Shown here: positions 1 to 6,728 of the stretch, one piece after another
How the letters are laid out: each line of letters begins with the position of its first letter
Numbering within the stretch: the first letter of the stretch is position 1
Assembly: GCA_017998575.1 (NCBI GenBank)
Contig: JAGOCV010000224.1
Span: 1-6,796 of the forward strand
Reading direction: 5' to 3'
DNA: 6,796 nt
From: Burkholderiaceae bacterium
GTDB lineage: Bacteria > Pseudomonadota > Gammaproteobacteria > Burkholderiales > Burkholderiaceae
Made by a program: the position numbers and the translations under genes
The notes under the pieces: model-generated
Database searches by the model: none
Told to the model about the DNA's origin: nothing
The model's input: only the letters and a program-made list of their open reading frames with translations

Positions 1-2
1 CC

Positions 3-506
<504 letters not shown>

Positions 507-527
507 CACGGCCGCTGGGGCAAACGC

Positions 528-1280
528 GTGCCGCAGAACGTCTACGACGACCCGCAGTTCTTCGAGGGCTACCGCCGTCTGCGCGAGGACGGCCCGGCGC
601 TCAACGAGGCGCTGGAGCAGCCCGCGCTCGACTCGCTGCTGCCGCCATCACTCGCGGGCCTTCGCGTGCTCGATGTCGGCTGCGGCTTCGGCGGCTTCGC
701 GCGCCATGCCTGCGTTGCCGGCGCGGCGCAGGTGGTGGGCGTGGACATTTCGTCGCGCATGCTGGAAGTGGCACGCGCCCGCACGCCGGTGCGGCTGCCG
801 ATCCAGTACCGCCGGCAGGCCCTCGAGACGCTGGAAGCGGAGGAAGACGACGAAGTGTTCGACCTCGTGGTGTCGTCGCTGGCACTGCACTATGTGGCCG
901 ACTATCCGGCCGCGCTCGCGCGCATCGCGGCGCTGATGGCGCCGGGCGCGCGGCTGGCATTCTCGGTCGAGCACCCGATCGCCACCGCCGTGGCCACGCA
1001 GCAATGGCACCGCGACGCGGCCGGCCGCGAGTCGCACTGGCCCGTCGACGGCTACCAGGACGAAGGCCCGCGCCACACGCACTGGTTCATCGACGGCGTG
1101 ATCAAGCACCACCGCACGGTGCAGACGCTGCTGGACGGCGTGGCCGGTGCGGGGCTGCGCTTCGCGCGCCTGCTGGAGCCCGTGCCCTCGGCAGACGACA
1201 TGGCACGCCAGCCCTGGCTGGCCAGCCAGCGGCGGCGGCCGTCGTTCCTGCTGATCGCGGCCGACAAGCCGGCGCAGTAA
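528..1280 (+). CDS. Class I SAM-dependent methyltransferase, substrate unknown
   Basis: A 250-residue soluble protein with a Rossmann-type methyltransferase core. Motif I, the SAM-binding glycine-rich loop, is RVLDVGCGFGG at 46-56. The acidic residue that would hold the SAM ribose is D73 in VVGVDIS. Motif IV is FDLVVSSLALHYV at 111-123, and the strand after it is PGARLAFSVEHP at 139-150. This places it in the broad Methyltransf_11/UbiE-like group. The C-terminal part (WPVDGY near 171-176, IKHHRT near 193-198) resembles a common group of uncharacterised bacterial methyltransferases, so the substrate cannot be named. The start is GTG at 528; a GGGG at 517-520 is the only Shine-Dalgarno-like match, so translation may be modest or coupled to the gene before it. 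It follows ribH2 by 21 bases on the same strand, which suggests co-transcription. It converges with the TSUP gene, with 14 bases between stop codons. Confidence 0.9.
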   Translation: MPQNVYDDPQFFEGYRRLREDGPALNEALEQPALDSLLPPSLAGLRVLDVGCGFGGFARHACVAGAAQVVGVDISSRMLEVARARTPVRLPIQYRRQALETLEAEEDDEVFDLVVSSLALHYVADYPAALARIAALMAPGARLAFSVEHPIATAVATQQWHRDAAGRESHWPVDGYQDEGPRHTHWFIDGVIKHHRTVQTLLDGVAGAGLRFARLLEPVPSADDMARQPWLASQRRRPSFLLIAADKPAQ

Positions 1281-1294
1281 CGCGCGTCAGCGCC

Positions 1295-2044
1295 TCAGCG
1301 CGCCAGCAGCGCAGGCACCGAGGACGCCAGCAAGGCCACGCCCGAGAACGTGAGCAGCGTCAGCACGATGCGCCGGAAGGTCTGCTCGCTGATGCCGATA
1401 TAGAGGCGCGAGCCCAGGATCGAAGGCAGCAGCACTGCCGGCGCCACCAGTGCGAACAGCGGCAGCATCTCGCGCGTGATGTTGCCGCCCGCCACGTTGC
1501 CCGCGAACGCCATGGCCAGCACCGACAGGTTGAAGTTCTGGACCACCGTGCGTTGCCTGTCTTTGGGGAACTGGCGCAATGCGCACCACAGCGTGGGCAC
1601 CGCGCCCGCGAAGCCGCCCACGCCGCCCATGAAGCCGCCGGCCGATCCGATCACGCCATCGGCCAGGCGGCCGCCCCAGCGCACGGCCGGCAGGCGTGCC
1701 GCGAACAGCATCACCGGGCACCACGTGGCCAGCAACGCGCCCAGGCCGGCCTTGAGCAGTTGCACGTCGAGCAAGGGAACGGCCCATACACCCAGCGGCA
1801 CACCGACCAGGCCACCGGCGAGGAACGGCCAGAGCAGCGGCCATTCGAAACCCCTGCGAACCGTGAAGGCACCGATCACCTGTCCCGTGAGCGCGCCGAA
1901 CAGCGACATCATCGCGGCGATCTGCGGCGGCAGGAACCAGGCCCAGATGCTCATCGCCACCAGGCCGAAGGCGAAGCCCGACAGGCCCTGTACGAAACCG
2001 GCGACCATGGCGCCGGCCACCAGCGCCCACAACATCGGATCCAG
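1295..2044 (-). CDS. TauE/SafE-family (TSUP) membrane permease
   Basis: Integral membrane protein of the TSUP family (sulfite exporter TauE/SafE, Pfam TauE). Members move sulfur-containing or other small organic anions across the inner membrane; the substrate here cannot be read from sequence. The family's internal duplication is visible: GFVQGLSGFAFGLVAMSIW close to the N-terminus, and GSAGGFMGGVGGFAGAVPT in the second half, each opening a set of hydrophobic helices (about 7-8 in all). Length is 249 residues from the start chosen, typical for the family. Start choice: I give CTG at 2044-2042 because GAGGAG (plus-strand ctcctc, 2051-2056) sits six bases before it and the product would begin M-D-P. 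The first in-frame ATG is at 2035-2033 and gives 246 residues, but leaves 15 bases between GAGGAG and ATG. The gene lies 26 bases downstream of the MFS gene on the same strand, so the two probably form an operon under the divergent AraC regulator. CDS confidence is high; the CTG start is an inference. Confidence 0.9.
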   Translation of the reverse strand: MDPMLWALVAGAMVAGFVQGLSGFAFGLVAMSIWAWFLPPQIAAMMSLFGALTGQVIGAFTVRRGFEWPLLWPFLAGGLVGVPLGVWAVPLLDVQLLKAGLGALLATWCPVMLFAARLPAVRWGGRLADGVIGSAGGFMGGVGGFAGAVPTLWCALRQFPKDRQRTVVQNFNLSVLAMAFAGNVAGGNITREMLPLFALVAPAVLLPSILGSRLYIGISEQTFRRIVLTLLTFSGVALLASSVPALLAR

Positions 2045-2050
2045 AAAAGA

Positions 2051-2056
2051 CTCCTC
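2051..2056 (-). promoter_or_regulatory. Ribosome binding site deciding the TSUP start
   Basis: On the minus strand this reads GAGGAG, a strong Shine-Dalgarno match and by far the best one on this strand in the window. It is followed by TCTTTT and then CTG-GAT-CCG-ATG. The six-base spacing points to the CTG at 2044; the 15-base spacing to the ATG at 2035 is longer than usual. It lies in the 26-base gap after the MFS stop codon. Confidence 0.6.
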
Positions 2057-2070
2057 GAAAGCGGCTGATC

Positions 2071-3321
2071 TCAGGCCGGTGCGCCGCCCGCCGGCAACGC
2101 CGTGCGGCGCACGCGGCGCACGTTGAACGCACTGGCGATCAGCAGGCCCTGCAGCAGCGCCAGCCCCAGCCAGACACTGCGGAACTGGCCGTGGTCCATC
2201 ATCCAGCCGAACACCAGCGGCGTGACGGCCTGGCCGATGTCCAGGCCCGAATAGACCACGCCATACACACGGCCGGTGGCGTTCTCTGGCGTGGAACGCT
2301 TGACCAGCAGGTCGCGCGAGGGGCCCGCGATGCCCGAGCCGAAACCCATCACGGCGAACAGCACCGGCACCAGCGTGCCAGGCATCTGCATGAAGCCCAG
2401 CGCCAGCGCCATGACAGCCGCGATGGCAAAGCCCACGGCCACCACACGCTCGCAACGCGACGGATCGGCCGCCAGAAAGCCGCCCAGCACCATGCCACAG
2501 GCACTGGCCACCATGAAGATGGTGAGGCACATGGCCACCAGCGAGGTGGGCACCTCGTGCAGATAGCCGGCCGCGGCCGGCGCGAACGTCTGCACCACCG
2601 ACAGCACGGCCGCATAGACGAAGAAGAACGCAAAGCACATCCACACCGAGGGGATGGCGAGGAAGCCGAACGCGCTGCCCTGCTGTGCCGCAGCCGCCGC
2701 ACCGCCCGGCGCCGCACGGTGCGCGGGCGGCAAGGCCAGCCGCTCGCGGAAGACCAGCAGCACGGCCAGCACCGCGAAAGCGAGCACGGCTGCGGCCACC
2801 AGCGCCACACGCCACGAAAACGCGATGGCCAGAGGCACCAGCATGGCCGGCGCCAGGGCCCAGCCCAGGCTTCCGGTGATGCCATGCACGCTGTAGGCGT
2901 GGCCCAGGCGCGCGCCGCTGACCTTGCGGTTGAGCAAGGTGTAGTCCACCGGATGGAACACGCCGTTGCCCACGCCCGCCACCACCGAGAACAACGCCAG
3001 CATCGCGTAGCTGGTGCTGGCCGCAAAGCCCAGCGCGGCCACGCCCAGCAACGCGAGCCCGCCAAACAGGATGGGGCGCGCGCCGAAGCGGTCGACCACG
3101 AAGCCGGAGCCCGCCTGCACCGCGCACGAGACGACGAAGAAGATCGTCATCAGGAAGCCCAGTTCGGCGTAGCCCACGTTGAACTCGGTCTTGAGGAAGG
3201 GGAACAGCGGCGCCAGCAGGAGCTGGCTGTAGTGGCTGATGAGGTGCGCGATGCCGACGAGGCCGATCACGCCCGCATCCTGGCGCAGGGGCGTGCCCGT
3301 GGTTGTGCTTGTGCTGGACAT
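2071..3321 (-). CDS. MFS permease, 12-TM, FSR (fosmidomycin-resistance)-like
   Basis: Inner-membrane major facilitator, 416 residues, with about 12 hydrophobic segments in two halves joined by a polar Ala/Pro-rich linker around 192-216. The loop after TM2 carries an MFS motif A variant, GFVVDRFGARPI at 73-84. Other landmarks are GVGNGVFHPVDYTLLNRKV (116-134) and, in the second half, GPSRDLLVKRS (333-343) followed by GRVYGVVYSGLDIGQAVTP (350-368). The first half, with IAHLISHYSQLLLAPLFPFLK at 24-44 and the FHP motif, resembles the Fsr branch, so drug or metabolite efflux is likely; this is family inference only. The start chosen is ATG at 3321-3319, beginning MSSTSTTTG. Another in-frame ATG at 3372-3370 would add 17 polar residues and leave only 37 bases before the AraC start. 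Neither ATG has a good Shine-Dalgarno sequence. It heads a two-gene unit with the TSUP permease and is divergent from the AraC regulator, the usual arrangement for a regulator and its exporter. Confidence 0.92.
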   Translation of the reverse strand: MSSTSTTTGTPLRQDAGVIGLVGIAHLISHYSQLLLAPLFPFLKTEFNVGYAELGFLMTIFFVVSCAVQAGSGFVVDRFGARPILFGGLALLGVAALGFAASTSYAMLALFSVVAGVGNGVFHPVDYTLLNRKVSGARLGHAYSVHGITGSLGWALAPAMLVPLAIAFSWRVALVAAAVLAFAVLAVLLVFRERLALPPAHRAAPGGAAAAAQQGSAFGFLAIPSVWMCFAFFFVYAAVLSVVQTFAPAAAGYLHEVPTSLVAMCLTIFMVASACGMVLGGFLAADPSRCERVVAVGFAIAAVMALALGFMQMPGTLVPVLFAVMGFGSGIAGPSRDLLVKRSTPENATGRVYGVVYSGLDIGQAVTPLVFGWMMDHGQFRSVWLGLALLQGLLIASAFNVRRVRRTALPAGGAPA

Positions 3322-3409
3322 GGGAGCGATGGTAGTCTCGCGGCCGGCTTCCGATTGGCGACGGAACGCCATCAATCATCGGTTTCAAGACAAAGCCCTG
3401 CAGCACCCC
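3322..3409. promoter_or_regulatory. Divergent control region between MFS operon and AraC gene
   Basis: The 88 bases between the two divergent starts must hold both promoters and probably the AraC operator. The clearest structure is a broken dyad at 3351-3382: CCGATTGGCG at 3351-3360, a six-base centre, then CGCC at 3367-3370, CAATC at 3373-3377 and ATCGG at 3378-3382. GGCG/CGCC and GATT/AATC can pair, with three unpaired bases on the right arm. The right arm also contains ATCAATCATC, a short direct repetition. I see no clear -35/-10 pair on either strand. On the minus strand a TACCAT hexamer (plus-strand 3329-3334) stands seven bases from the MFS ATG. The functional role is inferred from position; no motif was matched to a known operator. 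Confidence 0.5.
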
Positions 3410-4285
3410 ATGGTCACCCTGCTCCGCCCCCTGCGCCCCATTCCGCTGGACATCGACGCCGCCTATACCCCGACGCCGCAGCGCCCCGTGCGTGTGCGTG
3501 CCCGCCACCTGGCGGCCGACACGCATTTCGAGCCGCACCGCCACGCCTGGGCCCAGCTGGCCTATTGCAGCGAAGGCGTGGTGCGCGTGGCGGCCGTGGC
3601 CGACCAGACCGGCGCCGAAGTCACCTACATCGTGCCGCCCACACGCGCGGTGTGGATCGCGCCCGACGTGCGCCACGCCGTCACGGTGCTGGAGGCCGCC
3701 GAGTTCCGCACGCTCTACATCGACGCCTCTGCCGTGCCGCCCGACTGGACAGCCTGCCGCGTGATCGAGGTGAGCGCGCTGCTGCGCGAGGCCGTGGCTG
3801 CGCTGGACATCGCCGCGCACGACCCCACGCAGACCGGGCGCGAATCGCTGCTGACCCGCCTGGTACAGGACGAACTCTCGCGTGCCAGCACGCAGGCGCT
3901 GGGCGTGCCCATGCCCGACGCCGCGGGCGACAAGCGCCTGCGCTCGCTGTGCGAAGCCGTCATGCGCCAGCCGGCCCGGCGCGCCACGCTGGCCGAGTGG
4001 GCGGCCGACATGGGCGCGAGCGAGCGCACGATGGCGCGGCTGTTCCGCGACGAACTGGGCACCACCTACCAGCACTGGCGCCAGCAGGTGGTGCTGGCCC
4101 ACGCGCTGCCCCTGCTCACGCGCGGCCAGCCGGTGGGCCAGGTGGCGCAGGCCACCGGCTACGCCAGCGAAAGCGCGTTCACGGCCATGTTCCGCGCCGC
4201 CATGGGCCGCCCGCCGCGCCACTTCCAGGGCCGGGGCACGGCGCGCGCCGATGCCGCTGCGACGCCAGCGGCGCAAACCCTGTAG
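3410..4285 (+). CDS. AraC-family transcriptional regulator
   Basis: DNA-binding regulator of 291 residues. The N-terminal half is a cupin-like sensor domain: PHRHAWAQLAYCSEG at 42-56, then YIVPPTRAVWIAPDVRHAV at 73-91, the signature of the AraC group with a PP-x-RAVWI-x-x-x-x-H motif. The C-terminal half holds two helix-turn-helix units: the first around 191-215 (ATLAEWAADMGASERTMARLF) and the second around 238-265 (GQPVGQVAQATGYASESAF), ending in GRPPRHF at 266-272. That order and the total length fit the family; E. coli NimR (YeaM), which controls the MFS exporter NimT, is a familiar relative in architecture. The ATG at 3410 is chosen because the cupin homology begins soon after it and the longer frame from 3239 would run back across the MFS start. 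No Shine-Dalgarno sequence is visible. It is divergent from the MFS-TSUP operon, its most likely target; the effector is unknown. Confidence 0.93.
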   Translation: MVTLLRPLRPIPLDIDAAYTPTPQRPVRVRARHLAADTHFEPHRHAWAQLAYCSEGVVRVAAVADQTGAEVTYIVPPTRAVWIAPDVRHAVTVLEAAEFRTLYIDASAVPPDWTACRVIEVSALLREAVAALDIAAHDPTQTGRESLLTRLVQDELSRASTQALGVPMPDAAGDKRLRSLCEAVMRQPARRATLAEWAADMGASERTMARLFRDELGTTYQHWRQQVVLAHALPLLTRGQPVGQVAQATGYASESAFTAMFRAAMGRPPRHFQGRGTARADAAATPAAQTL

Positions 4286-4307
4286 GGCGCCGCGTGCGGG
4301 CACGGCA

Positions 4308-4348
4308 CCATGGCCGGACGACCCGCTCGCACGGCCTGGCGGTTTTTT
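4308..4348 (+). terminator. Possible rho-independent terminator after the AraC gene
   Basis: A run of six T at 4343-4348 follows GC-rich sequence 23 bases after the AraC stop codon. CCA and GGCC (4308-4310 and 4312-4315, with one bulged T) can pair with GGCC-TGG at 4333-4339, leaving a 17-base loop and three bases before the T run. The stem is short, bulged and has a large loop, so this is a weak candidate; the T run in such GC-rich DNA is the main support. The placement, between the regulator and a gene with its own ribosome binding site, is sensible. Confidence 0.35.
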
Positions 4349-4424
4349 GCATGCGGCCTGTCGATACGCCCACACGCCATTCGTCGTGGATGCACACAAC
4401 GCTGAAAGCAGAAAGGAAACTCCC

Positions 4425-4784
4425 ATGGCCCGATACGTCGATGGTTTCGTGCTGCCCGTTCCCCGCGCCAACATCGCCGCCTACCGGCGCGTGGCCCGCA
4501 AGGCCGGCAAGGTATGGATGGAGCACGGCGCGCTCGAATACGTGGAATGCGTCGCGGACGACGTCAAGCCCGGCAAGCTGACTTCGTTTCCGCAAGCCGT
4601 GAAGCTCAAGGACGATGAAGTCGTCTGGTTCTCCTGGATCACCTACAAGTCGCGCAGGCACCGCGACTCGGTCAACAGGAAGGTCATGGCCGACCCGCGC
4701 ATCGCCGGGATGGGACCGCAGAGCATGCCCTTCGACGGCCGCCGCATGTTCTGGGGCGGCTTCAAGGCCCAGGTCGAGTACTGA
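4425..4784 (+). CDS. DUF1428 family protein (YbaA-like)
   Basis: Small soluble protein of 119 residues that matches the DUF1428 family (E. coli YbaA type, dimeric alpha-beta barrel fold) along its whole length: YVDGFVLPVP at 4-13, EHGALEYVECVADDV at 33-47, LTSFPQAVKLKDDEVVWFSW at 52-71, VMADPR at 87-92, and MPFDGRRMFWGGF at 101-113. The family has no established reaction, so none is given here. The ATG is well supported by AAAGGA at 4412-4417, seven bases upstream, and by the family-typical N-terminus. The next gene, a VOC protein, begins 16 bases later with its own Shine-Dalgarno sequence, so the two are almost certainly co-transcribed. The promoter should lie in the 139-base gap after the AraC gene (4286-4424), but I could not identify a clear -35/-10 pair there. 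Confidence 0.93.
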   Translation: MARYVDGFVLPVPRANIAAYRRVARKAGKVWMEHGALEYVECVADDVKPGKLTSFPQAVKLKDDEVVWFSWITYKSRRHRDSVNRKVMADPRIAGMGPQSMPFDGRRMFWGGFKAQVEY

Positions 4785-4800
4785 CCCCAAGGAGAAGCGT

Positions 4801-5217
4801 ATGAAGATCGTTCCCTACCTCTCGTTCGAAGGCCGGGCCGAAGAGGCCATCGGTTTCTACCGCGTTGCGCTGGGCGCCGAGGTGCTCATGCTGATGCGCA
4901 TGAAGGATGCCCCCGAGCCGCCGCCAGAAGGCCAGATGCCGCCCGGTGCCCAGGAGAAGGTGATGCACGCCCACTTGCGCATCGGCGAGTCGGAATTCAT
5001 GTGCAGCGACGGCTACTGCAGCGGCAAGGCAAGCTTCGGCAGCGGCTCGTCGCTGTATGTGGAACTCGGTGACGAAACGCAGGCGCAGAAGGTGTTCGAT
5101 GCGCTCGCCGACGGCGGCAGCGTGAAAATGCCCATGTCCCGGACCTTCTTTGCCGCACGCTTCGGCATGGTCGACGACCGCTTCGGCCTGCCCTGGATCG
5201 TGTCGACCGCTTCCTGA
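4801..5217 (+). CDS. VOC-superfamily protein, PhnB-like
   Basis: A 138-residue soluble protein of the vicinal oxygen chelate (glyoxalase/bleomycin-resistance) superfamily, PhnB-like subgroup. The two beta-alpha-beta-beta-beta repeats show as PYLSFEGRAEEAIGFYRVALGA at 5-26 opening the first and LYVELGDETQAQKVFDALADGG at 85-106 opening the second, closing with FGMVDDRFGLPWIV at 121-134. H56 and H58 (VMHAHLRIGE) lie where one metal ligand is expected, but I cannot assign a full metal site; PhnB-like members often lack one, so enzymatic activity is unproven. Despite the name, no phosphonate genes are near. The ATG at 4801 is preceded by AAGGAGA (4790-4796), a strong ribosome binding site. The gene sits between the DUF1428 gene and the DHA2 exporter gene on the same strand. 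Confidence 0.92.
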   Translation: MKIVPYLSFEGRAEEAIGFYRVALGAEVLMLMRMKDAPEPPPEGQMPPGAQEKVMHAHLRIGESEFMCSDGYCSGKASFGSGSSLYVELGDETQAQKVFDALADGGSVKMPMSRTFFAARFGMVDDRFGLPWIVSTAS

Positions 5218-5267
5218 CCCCGGCCACACGCGCCCGCGCGCATCACCGCCAGAAGAAACAAACCTGC

Positions 5268-6704
5268 ATGCGTGACACCCTCGACCCCCGCCGCCGCTGG
5301 CTGGCACTGCTGCTGCTGTGCTTCGGCCAGCTGATGATCGTGCTCGATTCGACGATCGTAAACGTCGCCCTGCCCTCGATCCGCCAGGATCTCGCCTTCA
5401 CCGAGACGGGCCTGGTGTGGGTCGTGAACGCCTACCTGCTCACCTTCGGCGGCTTCCTGCTGCTGGGCGGACGGCTGGCCGACCTGTTCGGTCAGCGGCG
5501 GCTGTTCCTGGCCGGCCTCACCCTGTTCACGCTGGCGTCGCTGGCCTGCGGCCTGGCGAACACGCAGGGCCTGCTCGTCGCCGCACGCGCGGTGCAAGGC
5601 CTGGGCGGCGCGGTGGTGTCGGCCGTGGCGCTCTCGCTCATCATGAATCTCTTCCCGGATGCGGCCGGTCGGACACGGGCGATGGGCATCTTCGGCTTCG
5701 TGTGCGCGGGTGGCGGCAGCCTGGGCGTGCTGCTGGGCGGCGTGCTGACCAGCGCCCTCAGCTGGCACTGGATCTTCCTGGTGAACCTGCCGCTGGGCAT
5801 CGCCGTGTATGCGGCCGTGCTGGCGCTGCTTCCGGCCGATGGCGAGCGTGTGGCCGATGCGCGGCTGGACGTGGGCGGCGCCGTCACGGTCACGCTGTCG
5901 CTCATGCTGGCCGTGTACGCGGTGGTGGACGGCAACACTGCCGGCTGGACGTCGGCCCGCACGCTGCTGATGCTGGGCGCGGCTGCGGCGCTCATGGCCG
6001 CGTTCGTCGCCATCGAGTCGCGCGTGGCCTCGCCGCTGATGCCGCTGTCGCTGTTCGCGCTGCGCAACGTGGCCACGGCCAACGTGATGGGCGTGCTGTG
6101 GGCCGCCGGCATGTTCGCGTGGTTCTTCGTCTCGGCGCTGTATCTGCAGCAGGTCCTGGGCTACGACGCCCTGCGCGTGGGCCTGGCCTTTCTGCCCGGC
6201 AACCTGGTCATGGCGGTGCTGTCGGTGGGTTGGTCAGCCCGCATCGTCATGCGTTTCGGCATCCGTGCACCGCTCGCCTGCGGCCTGTTGGTGGCGGCGC
6301 TGGGGCTGTGGCTGTTCTCGCTGGCGCCCGAGGGCGGCAGCTTCTGGCTGCACGTGCTGCCGGGCATGGTGCTGCTGGGCCTGGGTGCGGGGCTCGCCTT
6401 CAATCCGATCCTGATGGCCGCGATGAGCGACGTGCCCGAACACGAATCCGGGCTTGCCTCGGGGGTGGTCAACACGTCCTTCATGATGGGCGGAGCCTTG
6501 GGCCTGGCCGTGCTGGCCAGTTTCGCCGAGGCCCGCACCGCGGGTCTGCGGGCAGCCGGCGCCACGGCCGTCACGGCACTCAATGGCGGCTATCAGCTCG
6601 CGTTCCTGCTCGGGGCGGGCTGCGCGTTGCTGGCGGCAGTCATCGGCCTTGTTTTCATGCGCCCAGGCAGGCTTGCTGCCAGCAGCGCGGTAGCGGCACA
6701 CTGA
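5268..6704 (+). CDS. DHA2-family MFS multidrug exporter (EmrB/QacA type, 14-TM)
   Basis: Inner-membrane drug:proton antiporter-type protein, 478 residues, with about 14 hydrophobic segments. DHA2 motifs appear in order: motif D1 LDSTIVNVALPSI at 26-38 with D27 in TM1; motif A GGRLADLFGQRR at 67-78; motif B RAVQGLGGA at 107-115 with R107; and a motif C region GSLGVLLGGVL at 150-160, where the usual proline of GPxxGG is V154. WHWIFLVNLPLG at 166-177 is typical of the family. No emrA-like membrane fusion protein is next to it, so it probably works alone rather than as a tripartite pump. The substrate is unknown. The ATG at 5268 has only a weak AGAAGAA at 5251-5257, ten bases upstream. The 50-base gap after the VOC gene has no terminator that I can see, so co-transcription with DUF1428-VOC is likely but not certain. 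Confidence 0.93.
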   Translation: MRDTLDPRRRWLALLLLCFGQLMIVLDSTIVNVALPSIRQDLAFTETGLVWVVNAYLLTFGGFLLLGGRLADLFGQRRLFLAGLTLFTLASLACGLANTQGLLVAARAVQGLGGAVVSAVALSLIMNLFPDAAGRTRAMGIFGFVCAGGGSLGVLLGGVLTSALSWHWIFLVNLPLGIAVYAAVLALLPADGERVADARLDVGGAVTVTLSLMLAVYAVVDGNTAGWTSARTLLMLGAAAALMAAFVAIESRVASPLMPLSLFALRNVATANVMGVLWAAGMFAWFFVSALYLQQVLGYDALRVGLAFLPGNLVMAVLSVGWSARIVMRFGIRAPLACGLLVAALGLWLFSLAPEGGSFWLHVLPGMVLLGLGAGLAFNPILMAAMSDVPEHESGLASGVVNTSFMMGGALGLAVLASFAEARTAGLRAAGATAVTALNGGYQLAFLLGAGCALLAAVIGLVFMRPGRLAASSAVAAH

Positions 6705-6728
6705 GCGCCGCCAATCGCGTCGTGCACC

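Noticed and set aside
3239..3409. N-terminal extension of the AraC protein from an ATG at 3239.
   Set aside because: It would add 57 residues that overlap the start of the divergent MFS gene and resemble nothing in the family; the ATG at 3410 gives a normal-length protein.
4286..4424. Promoter for the DUF1428 gene in the 139-base gap, for example around TTGCAT (4347-4352) or GATACG (4363-4368).
   Set aside because: No -35/-10 pair has both a reasonable match and a 16-18 base spacing, so I do not list a promoter although one is expected there.
1295..4474. Minus-strand frame open for 1059 codons, ending in the TSUP permease.
   Set aside because: Only the last 249 residues look like a protein. 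The rest lies in the wrong frame of the MFS gene and antisense to the AraC gene, and is the Arg/Gly/Ala-rich read-through expected when GC-rich DNA has few stop codons. It is not a fusion protein.
2191..4581. Plus-strand frame open for 796 codons opposite the MFS gene and across the AraC gene.
   Set aside because: It is rich in His, Arg, Gln and Ala with no recognisable motif, and is the antisense image of a membrane protein gene followed by an out-of-frame AraC read.
4615..4800. N-terminal extension of the VOC protein from an ATG at 4615.
   Set aside because: It would run out of frame through the DUF1428 gene and give an Arg/Ser-rich leader; the ATG at 4801 has a strong ribosome binding site and the family-typical start.
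5013..5768. Minus-strand frame of 251 codons opposite the VOC and DHA2 genes.
   Set aside because: It is Gln/Ala/Glu/His-rich with no motif, and is the typical antisense shadow of two firmly identified plus-strand genes.
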